Source: Oscheius dolichura (Eukaryota > Nematoda > Chromadorea > Rhabditida > Rhabditidae). From it: a DNA stretch of 64,000 nucleotides. The stretch covers positions 5,518,001 to 5,582,000 of the forward strand of contig OW051492.1 of assembly GCA_932521035.1 (NCBI GenBank), read 5' to 3'. The position numbers and the translations under genes were made by a program. Positions 34,627 through 47,793 of this stretch are shown piece after piece. The notes under the pieces were generated by a model. It saw nothing but the letters and a program-made list of their open reading frames with translations, did not search any database and was not told where the DNA came from. Position 1 is the first letter of the stretch; the number at the start of each line of letters is the position of its first letter.

Positions 34627-36511
34627 ATGGATGACAGCCATAAAATGGGATTTGTGGGGGCCACCTCGTATGTGATCGGGAATATCATCGGCTCCGGCAT
34701 CTTCATCACCCCGGCCTCCATCCTCCGATGTACAAACAGCGTCGGCCTCTCGTTACTCGTCTGGCTGGCGTGTTCCTTAATTGCCATCCTCGGTAAGTCT
34801 CTCTCTCTCTTCTCGTTGTGAGACCCCTTCCTCTTCCAGGTGCCCTCTGCTACATCGAGTTGGGTACGTCTATCCGAGAAGCGGGTTGTGACTTCGCCTA
34901 CATCTGCTACGTCAAATGGTAGTGGCCCTGGTCTCCGTTAGTCCATCGGTTCAGGTATTCCATAGCGTTCGCCTTCATGTGGGTGTCAGTTCTCATCACC
35001 TACCCGGCCACCATAGCCATTATCGCCGAGACCTTCGGCCAGTACCTCCTCGAGGGTCTCAAGCAGTACTACGCCGTCGACGAGGACTGGGCCCCCATCC
35101 TCCAGAAACTCTTCGGATTCAGTCTGCTCTGTTCGTTTTTTCTCCTGCTCTCGCTAGAACAAGGTGTTTAGGGCTAGTCACGTGGATGAATTTCTTCAGT
35201 CTGTCCAAGTTCGCTGCCCGGTTCCAGATCATCGCAACGGCGGCCAAATTGGTCTCGTGTGGGGTCATCATCATGACCGGACTCTACTTCTACTATTTTA
35301 AAGGTACCACTTCCTAATTATTTTATACAAAATTACATAGGATGGACATCAAATCTGGATGAACCGATGCAGGGTTCGAACTACCGAATGGGTGATATGA
35401 TCCTCGGGTTCTACGGCGGGTTGTGGGCGTATTCCGGGTGGGACGTGTTGAACTACAGTACGGGAGAGATAGCCCACCCGAAGAGGAATGTCCCCCTGGC
35501 CCTGCTGTCCGGTATTATCACAGTGACCGTCGTCTACCTGACCATCAACATCGCCTACTTCGTTGTCTTGGATGTGGATACCTTCAAGTCTTCGAATGCC
35601 GTCGCCGCGGTTCGTTCCACCCCCTCCTCCAGTCAACAAGATGTTTCAGCTGTTCAGTCAAGCGACTCTTGGCTCGTTTGCCAATCTGATCCCCTTCCTA
35701 ATCGGAGTCCTCCTTGTCGGTTCCCTCAACAGCAACCTCTTCTCCGGTAGTCGCTACATGTACGCGGCTGCCCGAGAAGGCCATCTCCCGGCCTGTTTCT
35801 CCTGTATGAACCAGGAGACGCTGTCTCCTCGAGTGGCCGTCTTCTCCCAAGCCGGCCTGGCCATCTGTATCTCGTTCGTCGGCGACCTCGATGCCCTCAT
35901 TGGCTACGTGATGTTTGGCTTCTGGGCCCAGAGGATCTTCACCCTGGTCGCTCTGTTGATGATACGCCACCAGAGGATTCCTGTCCACGCCGACGCCGTC
36001 CGGGTCCCTCTCTGGTGCATCTACCTCTTCCTGGCTGTCACCATCGCCCTCGTGATCATTCCCATTTTCCAAGAATTCGCAGTGACGGCCCTCTCGATCG
36101 GCATCTGTCTCATCGGGTTCGGTATCTATTTCCTGGTCGTCTACCCGACGAGGAAACCATCCTGGATGACCCAACTCAATGGTTAGTCTCGAATATGTCA
36201 CTTCCAAATGCCCCACTTCCAGAGACAACGACGTTCATTTGTTGTGTTGTTTTCGATTGTTTGCCCGATGTCAAACCGGGTGTTGTTCTGTCCTCCTCCG
36301 ATTCTTCCCAGGCCCTCATCCCCAAGCGTCTCTCCAGCACCTGCCTCAGCGAAGACTCCCTTCCCGACCTGCACTCCGACGAGAAGAACATCCGGCGGAA
36401 TGGCAGTGCTGCTGGTCTCAAATTGTTGTAAGCCCCGTTCTTTCATATAATATCCCCGGTTTCAGTGTGCCCCATTCTCTGGTCGACCTCATGGCCGCTG
36501 ATATACAATAA
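34627..36511 (+). CDS. SLC7-family amino-acid transporter (LAT light-chain type, aat-like)
   Basis: Twelve-pass plasma-membrane amino-acid exchanger, the light chain of heteromeric transporters in other animals. Exons 34627-34792, 34840-34918, 34955-35130, 35172-35303, 35341-35609, 35650-36181, 36223-36427 and 36466-36511 give 534 aa with agreeing phases. The first membrane helix carries the unwound substrate-binding motif GNIIGSGIFITPASIL. Next come GALCYIELGTSIREAGCDFAYI and FYGGLWAYSGWDVLNY, both LAT hallmarks. SREGHLP appears as AAREGHLPACFS. The cytoplasmic tail is acidic and serine-rich (SSTCLSEDSLPDLHSDEKN). LAT proteins have a cysteine before helix IV that bonds to the 4F2hc-like heavy chain; I cannot assign it surely here. 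Acceptor choice at 35649 (over 35641) fits the protein best. Confidence 0.9.
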
Positions 36512-36593
36512 GAGGACGAGTCTCTCCACGTGCTCCAACTTCATTATGGGTATTTTCTTGTTGCTTGTTGACCCGTGGCTGCGTTATAAAGAG

Positions 36594-36599
36594 TTTATT
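36594..36599 (-). terminator. AATAAA signal of UVSSA (minus strand)
   Basis: TTTATT on the + strand is AATAAA on the minus strand. It lies about 18 bases beyond the UVSSA stop at 36617, giving a very short 3' UTR. Confidence 0.6.
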
Positions 36600-36616
36600 A
36601 TTATCTGTACATATGA

Positions 36617-38821
36617 CTATCTGTGGAGGGCATGGACAAACTGGTGGCCGTATTTCTTCTCGATCCGGGCTTTCTGTATTGCATCTAGGGTCTCCCCCAC
36701 TCGCTTCAGCGCCCTCTTGTCCAGCAGTTTCTTTTCCAGTCGGTCACGGACCACCCTTCCTTGATGAACCTCATATTGACGGTGTTTCTTATCCTTCTTT
36801 CTCTTCCCAGAGAGATCCTTTCCCGTAGCCATTTCAATATCTCTGTAAGAAGTTCTTTCCTCTTCTGAGTAACCTGCCTACCTGATCAGTTCGTCTTCGT
36901 CTTCAGAATCTTCTTTGAAGGTTGTTGGCTGACTAGTGATAATCTCGGAGACAGGGAATCCTTCCTCGTCTCTGTCTACAATCACTCCGTGTACCGGGCA
37001 TCTGAACCCCATTTATCCCTTCGTCCAAAAGGAGTGTCTACTTGTTTTTGTCCCTCCTCGGACACAGTTGTCCATTGGCCAGCCTCGCCCGACATTCTCG
37101 TTTCGGTCGTAGCTCTTCCCCGATATATGTGATCGTTCTCGCTTCATAATACGCGGATTCTACCTTTGCTACCATATTTCTAAATACCGATATAGTTTAT
37201 CTCTCTAAAACAAACTCACTCTTCTTCGTCCGGTGGTCTCCAAAAGCGATGTCCGTCGAAGTTGTTCTTCGGCATCTGTACCACTCCCCGCTCTTCTCCC
37301 CAATATTTCAAATCCAGTCCAAAGGGGAGTACAGGTATCTGTGGTTGTTTTGAGGTGGACGGCTTCTCCTCATCCTCCGTCTTCTCTTCGCCCGCTGCCT
37401 TGCTACAACACGGCTCGTCGTGTCTGCTGTTCTCGGTGATCTTCTCCATAATATACCGGGGCACTTCATACGGTGTCACAAAATCCTCCACTGTAAATTA
37501 AATTTGATAATTTTCCAAATAAAACGAACATTTCTTCTCGGGTACGTCCTCGAGGTCGCTCTCCTCCGAGTCGCTCCCTTCTGTGCCCGTCTTCTTTCTG
37601 CTCAATTTCAGTTCTTCCGCCTTCGACACCACACCGGCCAGTCTGTTCTTTATACCGACAGCTTCCGTCAGTTGTTGTTGGTTGGCTCCATACTTTTGGA
37701 GGGTTGACAAGACGTTCGTCACGAGTTTCAGAAACCCGGATAGTATGATGTGCCCATCTTTTACTGCCTAGAAATCTTTATAAAGGTATAAATATAAATA
37801 AATCCCACGTCGACAATGGGCTCGTTGTCTTCCGTTATGGCTATTTCCGGTCCGCCGGCTTTCAAAACGATTGTCACCCCGTCAGAGAGTCCGTTCCAAC
37901 GAACCTAAACTTTATATAATCAAATACAGAGAATTAGAACTGACGCTATCCGAGCTGGAAGATGCCTCCTCCTCTGGAGCCTCGTCAAAACTGGGGACGA
38001 GTATCCGCAGGGCATTTTCGACTTCTGTGATGTTTCTCTCGATGTCCTCCTTGGCGTTTCTTATTTTTGTGAAGGCCTTCTCACACCGCTTGGTGTTCTG
38101 TTCGGTTATTTTCTGTTCCTTTTGCTCCTTCGCGAATCTCTCGGCCTCGACTGCCGCCGTCGCCTGTTCGTAGTCGACTGACTGAGGAATAAAACGAGAG
38201 GGAGACTGGGAGGTACCTTTGAGTGGGTGAGAAACTGGTCGACGAAGTCCAGATCAGGGTAGCCGAGTTTGAATTTCTCGTGCCAGACACGGATCATCTG
38301 GAGAGTATAAAAATAAAGGGATACAAACTGTCCTACCTTGATGGCCGCCGTTTTAAGAGCCTTTGCCGCGGCGACGGGAGGCGGCAGGGGCATTCGGAGG
38401 GGATTGCTCTCACAGACGAGTTCTAACAGCTCCTGAAAGGGAGGATGACAACACGGGAGACACTCACGGGGATTTTTTCGATTATTTGGAGACGAAATAG
38501 ATGACTCCGGTGGAAGAAATAGTCACAGACGAGGAGGGCGGCGTGTCTCGTGGCCGGATCCCATTTCTAAGAAGAAGAGGTGGGAATAAATAGGATATTC
38601 TCACCTCGAGGCGGGCGAACAGGCCGGCGACGATCTCTTCGACGGCTGTCCCGTTATTCTTGACCACCTCTCTCAATCCCTTGAATTCTCTCGAGTCACT
38701 CGGTAGTTTCAGCTCGTTTTCAGCGAGGATCTGAACAGTTTTCTCAATCCACTCATTGTCGAGGAATTACCGATGAGACGACTTTGGACAGCAACCTTCC
38801 GGGCTGGATGGCACTCTCCAT
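36617..38821 (-). CDS. UV-stimulated scaffold protein A (UVSSA)
   Basis: Factor of transcription-coupled nucleotide excision repair that links stalled RNA polymerase II to TFIIH. Twelve exons in transcription order: 38821-38771, 38730-38605, 38566-38468, 38432-38337, 38297-38217, 38181-37945, 37904-37809, 37767-37530, 37490-37220, 37179-37042, 37001-36882, 36842-36617 (592 aa). The VHS-like N-terminus includes WDPATRHAALLVCDYFFHRS and WHEKFKLGYPDLDFV. A coiled coil follows (EQKITEQNTKRCEKAF). The C-terminal DUF2043 region has LPFGLDLKYWGEE, HRFWRPPDEEE, a C(X)nC...CPVHGVIVDRDEEG zinc-like segment and DIEMATGKDLSGKRKKDKKH. Introns are 34-42 bases throughout. It converges on the SLC7 gene with about 105 bases between stops. 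Confidence 0.92.
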
Positions 38822-39011
38822 TTGCGAAGCAGTCTTACGAAATACCCTTTTCACATACTTGCCATGCGAAATACGTGGTTAGGCCACACTTTTACATCGG
38901 CCGGCCTCATTCGCGGCAGGACCCGTTATAGTAGAAAGACACCCCACGAAAAATAAATTGAGAATAAGAAGAACTGAAGCTTCTATTGAAGAGAGTACGA
39001 TAGACACTTGG

Positions 39012-40106
39012 CTAAGAGAATATTCTGGCTAGTGGAACGCCGGACGTTAGAGGTGGCCAGGAGATCGGCCGTTGGTTCATAATGTTGTCGGTGACTCTCT
39101 GTAGCATTAGAAGTATGGTTTGCATCCTGCCTTTGGTCTGAAGATTGGTATCATACTCTCTAGGAGGTAGCCACGAATCCAGACTCGAGTTCTCAAGTGA
39201 GATGGCGACCAGACCTCTGCCCCTCTTTAATAAGTAGATAGAGTACCCGTTTCGGGCACTCTCATATTCTGTAATCCTTCTTCTATTCTTCCCATCTCAT
39301 TAGCTGGAAGAAAAAGAAGTTCAAATCAGTTTGTCGGACCTTGTCAAGGCGACAGGTAATCTGACGCGCCCGACCTGTCGACTTGGGTCAAAACAGAAGA
39401 GCTCCTGCCCAGTCAGTCTCCCGTCATCAGCTGACACCGAGCAGTCGTCTTCTTCTAAAACAAGGTCACTTTTTCGACTTTAAAAAAGTTTTCTCTGAAA
39501 AATAAACAAGCCCACGCCGCGTCGTGGGTGCATTTTTGGTCAAAAAGGAGAACGTGAGACGGCCAATGGGACACGATGAGGGGAATCCGCCTCCTCGGAG
39601 ACCCTGTGTTCTTTTTAAAGAGACAGGAGTTCTGGCCCGGTTCTCTGGCGTCCGGGGTGTCCTCTGTGTCCACAGCGGTGTTTGGAACAGCACAGCAAGG
39701 ATCCCGGCGTCGAGGAGAACTGGAAGTGCTCACTCCTCCAATGGACTTTTTGGTCTAAAACATGGAAAAATAACTTTATTTACCGTCTTTTTTGTGATTC
39801 TGCTGCTGTTTTCTTTATTTTCAGAATGTGGATCTCGGTGTCTCCGGCTGGACTAGTGGTACTGCAAGGAGAAGATGGAGAGAACGAGGCGAAACAAGAA
39901 ACTGATACTCCTACCTCTAACGTCTGAGACAAGGAACAGTGAGCTATTTTAAAACTGTTCTAATTGTTTTTTTTTAATTTCAGACACGGGCACAGCTATC
40001 TGACTCTGGAGTGGACAAAGCCAAGCGCCATGGAAGAAGGCGCACCTTCACTTGCGGGAAAGAAAGACGGCGACGGGGGGATGACGGACATAAACGAGTG
40101 AGTCAT
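39012..40106 (-). CDS. Unrecognised protein (255 aa), model partly uncertain
   Basis: A phase-consistent chain on the minus strand: 40106-40005, 39923-39784, 39719-39603, 39477-39340, 39282-39012. The last two exons look most like real coding sequence (EEDDCSVSADDGRLTGQELF, FDPSRQVGRVRLPVALTR, YSIYLLKRGRGLVAISLENS, then RMQTILLMLQRVTDNIMNQR to TAG at 39012-39014). The first three are Ser/Pro- and Arg-rich and less certain. I recognise no family. A competing, weaker chain of open frames exists on the + strand at about 39524-40440. The stop is about 190 bases upstream of the UVSSA start in the same direction, so the two may be co-transcribed. Confidence 0.4.
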
Positions 40107-40760
40107 TCCAGGCAGCTCTAAATAATTGTCCTTTTGTTTTAGGAAGCCATCCTTACAAATGGCCCACAACGGAGAAGGTCAGAGATCAACTTTGCGAACC
40201 CGTAATGCCGACAGCTTCATGAGAAATGGAAAAAGGATGCTCTCGAGGATACCAGATAAAAGACAGTGAGTTATTCTTGTGACTCGTCCTATTGTTTTTT
40301 ATGATTCTAGCCCAAAAAGCAAGTGACACAAATTGGAAGAAATGTAGTAAGAACTGGGAGAGCGGGTGATGAGAAGAGCACAAAGCCAACGGAGGAGATC
40401 CGCGAGGCGACGAGGATGACCGAGGTTTGTTCTTATTTTCCAGTCTACCCGTTCTTGAACTACCATATTTAATTGAGCCTCACGCTTTCTTTTCAGGTGG
40501 CTTGTCGTTCGTCTTGGTCTCTTCCTACTTTTTTTGTGATATTGCTTTTCTTTTTTTGCGCCACAGACTTACAAGCTCTGTGGTGCTTTTACTGTTACTG
40601 TTATAATTGAGTTAGTGTCTTGAACGCTCACGGTGCTCCTTCCCTGTCCCCGCTGCCCCTATCTGTCCTGGCTGCCCCCACTGCCCCACCCAGTCCCCTC
40701 TGTCTCTCCCTGTCCCTCCCTGTCCTCCCCGCCCCTAGTTTATATAAGGACAGAAATGGG
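40107..40760. other. Spacer downstream of alpha-tubulin
   Basis: Between the tubulin stop and the start of the 255-aa model. It contains a C/T-rich low-complexity block at about 40630-40735 (repeated CCCTGTCC and TGCCCC units) and short A/T-rich stretches. No gene is supported. Confidence 0.4.
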
Positions 40761-40761
40761 T

Positions 40762-42556
<1,795 letters not shown>

Positions 42557-42558
42557 CT
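42557..42558 (-). promoter_or_regulatory. Acceptor abutting the alpha-tubulin start codon
   Basis: CCCTAGCAG directly precedes the ATG on the minus strand. The upstream gene's stop is only about 150 bases away, so this fits trans-splicing of a downstream operon gene. Confidence 0.45.
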
Positions 42559-42705
42559 GCTAGGGAGACAAAAGAAGAGTGGCGTGCTCCTGGCAACGGG
42601 GGCTCATCGGCTATTCTGAAGGATAATTGGCGGCAGGGAGGACAATGTCATCAACAGGGAGCGTGTACCAGACAACTTTATTCAGTGGACAAAATATTTT
42701 AAACC

Positions 42706-43632
42706 CTAATAGGAAAGACGACGCTGAGAGGGCGGCGGTAGTTGTGAGGGGAGGTAGCTGCTGCTGGTGGACGAGGTCTGGGCACTCAATGTCTGGGATT
42801 AGGGTGGATATTAAAGACAGAGGACAGACCTGGTGGAGCATCTCCTGTTTGTAGGAGGGGGGCTTGGGCATGATGAAGACGAACTGCTGCTGGGAGGCCG
42901 CCGAGCCGGGAGTGACCGGCGGGGGAGAGGTCAGCACCGGGGCTGCTCTGCAAAAGAAAGTCGTCACACGAGCACGACGGATGGCATCGGCCACTGATGG
43001 AAGGGAGGAAAGAAAACTCACAGACGCGGCGGATGCTCCGAGCTCTTCTTGACCACTCTGATGGTGTTCCTAAAAATATAAAAAAAGAAATTGAACTATA
43101 TATCTCGATATAGTCCATTTCAAATGGAAAAAAATTAGTCAAAGGTAAAGTCGGGTCTAGATAGAGCATTGGGCCGTCTAGATGGTCCAACCCGACATTT
43201 TTGCATGCATTTTTACGCGTGTTTCACATATATTTTGATCGTTTTTATCACTTTTGCTTACTTGAACTATGAACTACCGAAAAAAATATAAAAACAACCG
43301 AAGTCTATGTCAGATACAATTATCGAAAATTTTGAAAGAAATTGAACTTGAAAAATTTGAAGGTCTGAACGGCGCGGGAAAAGGTTTTCCATTTGAAACA
43401 GACTATATCAAGTAATGCAAGAACTAGCCTCTGCGGTCGAAGTGGCAACTCTTCTTTTTGCCGACAACACGGGAAAATACTGAGGAATCTCTTGATATAC
43501 TGAAAGGGGAGATGAGATGGTTAGACGGGGAGGGTCTACTTTGGCTAGCAGTATGGCTATTCCTGCAACTCCGATGAAAAGGACTGCTAATACAAGAACT
43601 ACGTCGATCAAATCGTCGTCGAGCAGTTCCAT
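42706..43632 (-). CDS. Small single-pass membrane protein with Pro/Ser-rich PPSY tail
   Basis: Exons in transcription order: 43632-43540, 43499-43429, 43069-43022, 42947-42830, 42792-42706 (138 aa). An acidic N-terminus (MELLDDDLID) is followed by one hydrophobic segment (residues about 10-29), then a basic, cysteine-containing juxtamembrane stretch (YIKRFLSIFPCCRQKEE) that could be palmitoylated. The tail is Pro/Ser/Gln-rich with MPKPPSYKQEMLHQ; PPSY is a PPxY motif that could bind WW domains of NEDD4-type ligases. I do not recognise the family. The join of exons 2 and 3 needs a GC donor (CAGAG|GCTAGT), the same donor seen in the FCP1 gene. AATAAA lies on the minus strand at 42677-42682. Confidence 0.55.
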
Positions 43633-44020
43633 AACTGAAAACAGATCAACTGATCAGGAGGACTCGGGGAAATTGAGACGATCCCTCTTCAGAAGCAACG
43701 ATTGGCCAAATGCGATATTTGGCCGCCGAGTTTGCCCCGATGTTACTCTAAAAACGAATGGTTGCCGTCGAACAATCCACAAAAGTCAATAGGTTGAGCC
43801 ATTCGAAGAAGGGTGACAACTCGTTTAACTGCGCACAATGGTGGCACCACGTGCAGCTTATGCGATTCTTATGCTAATTCACCGAGTAATCACACCAAAA
43901 ACATTTAGTTTCGATTTACTTTATTTGCTAAAAAAGAACTGATGTACAGATAACACTAGGTTACAATTGTATATAAATAAATGTACATATCACAAGTGTC
44001 GCAGGGTTGACTATGGCATT

Positions 44021-45073
<1,053 letters not shown>

Positions 45074-45077
45074 TACG

Positions 45078-45079
45078 CT
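45078..45079 (-). promoter_or_regulatory. Candidate trans-splice acceptor of syntaxin
   Basis: AAGTTTTCAG ends 4 bases before the syntaxin ATG on the minus strand. The position fits spliced-leader addition to a downstream operon gene. Confidence 0.45.
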
Positions 45080-45335
45080 GAAAACTTCAGTTTACTAGAA
45101 TAAAATAACGTAATACTAAATTATAAGAAATTAGATAATAAGCAGCAAAGCAATCTCAGATATCTATCAAAGCGACAAGGAAATATCACTGGATCAAACA
45201 TCCATTTGTCGATGGGGCAGGTTTTGGAGTAATATTTATTTGTTGAGTATCCATATATTTACCCGGACTAAATAGGTTGAGCAGCAAAAAAGGAAACGAC
45301 ACAATAATTAGATAAAATGAATAAAACAGTATATG

Positions 45336-47574
45336 TCAGTCAAAGCTTTCCTCTTCATCATTCGAAAGTTGCCGTTCAAGCTCGGCGGCCATCTCATCGT
45401 CTTCCTCATCGTCGTCGTCTACTATTGGCGTCTCATTGGATTCTTCATCATCAGGAGGATCATATTCTTCTCCATCGTCATCTTGGAATTCATCTCGAAG
45501 GCAATGCCTCTTTTCTACCGCATCTTCTTCGTCCTGCACCAATAAAATTTGAAACGTTTTGTCACCTCGAAATCATCTTCCATTACAGAAGCTCTTCTCT
45601 TTTTGGGAGGACTGGAATCGTTGGCAGTTCCTTCACCTTCAGCTTCGATATCATTTCTGCTTTCTTCCTCTTCGTCTTCTTTACTTTCTTCGTCCTCATC
45701 GTCTTCTCCTGATAAAGCTTCGTCAACCTAAAATGCCAAGGCGTTCAAGCTGACGGAAAACTAACTTCGTTCTCCATATCTCTCAGATCCGACTTCTTCA
45801 TCATATCAATGCAATGGATTTCAGGAATAAGCTGCCCGCCTTTCGGGGTTCCTTTTGGAGGCAAAGTATCTTTTGTCAATTCAAATTCTTTTTCATCCGC
45901 CTAAAAAATAACCCTTAATTACCAAATATAATCGCTCACCTTTTGCCACTGCTCAATTGATGCATATAACCAACCACACGTAACAACAGGGATCTGCTTA
46001 TAATTGGCTAGATGGACTTTTCTAAAGGAATGAATAATCAGTCAAAACAAAGGGAACAAACTCAGTTCCCCAGCGAGCAGCGATTACATGAGTTGTACGG
46101 TCGGAAATATTTTTTTCTATTTGGGCTCCAAATTGGACACATAATCTGTAAGCATCACATCTCTCCAGTTCTACTCCCATGGGTACGACACCAGAGAGAA
46201 CAATGACTAGATCTCGAAATACTTGCTTCTTTAAATAACTAATTACAACCTTAACTAGATGTAAAAGTGTAAAAACGTGGAAACTACCTTAACATCTCTT
46301 ATATCTTTAGTTTTATCGTAGTGGGCATAAAAATTCCGGTGCACATCCGTGAGCACTTTTCCAATTGTTTTCAAACATCTATCTTCCTCTGCAGACCTTT
46401 CTTAAATTATCTTTTTATGTATAGCGTTTAAAATAAAACCAATATCTACAGGAATTTGATGCTGAGCACTTCCTGGTGGAGCATTAATATCCCCGACTTC
46501 TCGGAAATAGCGATACGGTTTCACCTTCAATTGCTTATTATCCACGACAAAATTTTCTAACCTGCACTAAAGCTTCAGAATACTGCCAGACATCTGCCCG
46601 ATCATCAATAATTGCAATTAGCTGTTCACCACAAGGGAAAAGAGCCTTGAGATTACTAGTTTTATGCTGCGCCGAAAACAGTTCATCACGAGATAATACG
46701 CGCTGGTCAAAATACCGCTTGCCCTGCTGTATTTTCTAAAAAACAAAAATTATGGAAATAGTTGCAAAGAAACTAGCCTCAGCGATGGTATGCGCATAGA
46801 GACGTTGCCCATAAGTAATGATATGAAGTTCGTATAACTGTGACATTGCATCCAAAAACTCCCGGGTGTACGGTCTTAACTTTGTTGTATATTCTATACC
46901 AGCAATCTGATACTTAAACAAATCGGAATCTTCCTAAATATCTGGAAATTAATTTTTCAAACAGTGCCAACCTTTTCAGGAATGATAAAGGGCTTATTAG
47001 TTGTGTGAATGATAGTTTGATCCAAATCTACTAATAGTACAAGCTTCTTACAATTCAGTAAGCGCTGTTGATCTTCTGAGCCAAGTGTTTGAGCCAACTG
47101 AAAGCTTTCTAATATTTAGTATTGTTTACCGAATTGGAAACATGTAGTTCAGGAACATGATGAATCATTGAGACATTAGCTGCTGCAGCTTCAACACGCT
47201 GTCCTGCTCTGCCTTCTCTTCTAAAAACTAATTTTACGGGATATTCAAGAAAGTTACTCTCTAAGGTCTTTTCCACAATCACCACACATATCTTTCATGA
47301 CGACGGCATGCTCGCATGGTTTAATTGTGGCAAGAAGAGTGCCCTAAATAATAATGAAAATATTTGAAAAAGTTGTGATGTTTCGAACCTCATCGACTGC
47401 CAAATTTCTGTTAACTCCAGGAGCAAATCTTACAATCCCTTCTGATGGAGCTTTAATGTTTACTTCTGCACCGTCTGATTTGTAAGTTAGAAGAAGTGTA
47501 TCCTTTAGTATAAATGATTGATTCCGAACTTTTAATTGTGTTATAGTCCCTTCTGACGTTGCAAAAACGTCCAT
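45336..47574 (-). CDS. fcp-1: RNA polymerase II CTD phosphatase FCP1 (CTDP1)
   Basis: Nuclear Ser/Thr phosphatase that recycles RNA polymerase II by dephosphorylating its C-terminal domain. Thirteen exons in transcription order: 47574-47389, 47343-47258, 47220-47130, 47097-46972, 46933-46778, 46735-46562, 46524-46440, 46400-46288, 46228-46062, 46021-45940, 45900-45766, 45727-45566, 45533-45336 (586 aa). The catalytic DxDxT motif is in VLLVDLDQTIIHTT (about residues 145-149). The FCP homology domain continues with KLRPYTREFLDAMSQLYELH and IIDDRADVWQYSEALVQV. A BRCT domain (about 340-425) includes SDRTTHVIAARWGTE and GWLYASIEQW. The tail is strongly acidic, with a basic KKRR motif. The intron after 46778 is GC-AG, required to keep TIAE|KIQQGKRYFDQRVL intact. 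Confidence 0.93.
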
Positions 47575-47579
47575 CTCTT

Positions 47580-47581
47580 CT
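47580..47581 (-). promoter_or_regulatory. Candidate trans-splice acceptor of fcp-1
   Basis: TTCTATATAGTTATAG ends 5 bases before the fcp-1 ATG on the minus strand, 219 bases after the RBBP6 stop. Confidence 0.4.
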
Positions 47582-47793
47582 ATAACTATATAGAACAACC
47601 GTATGAAAAGATTAATGATACCGTTTGATAAACAAGCAATCGCTAACAGAACGCTATACACTTTAAAGTTTTATTCTTCACTTAACAGCAACGAATATAC
47701 ATCATAATAATATCAACAGAACTGGGATAAGTTAAGACCGAGATTTTACGTGAATTTGCTAAAAGGTACTAACGTAATAGAGAAAAAAAATAA

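Noticed and set aside
39524-40440. Chain of + strand open segments (possible gene antisense to the 255-aa model)
   Set aside because: Phases can be joined only in part and end in early stops; the minus-strand chain is phase-consistent from start to stop.
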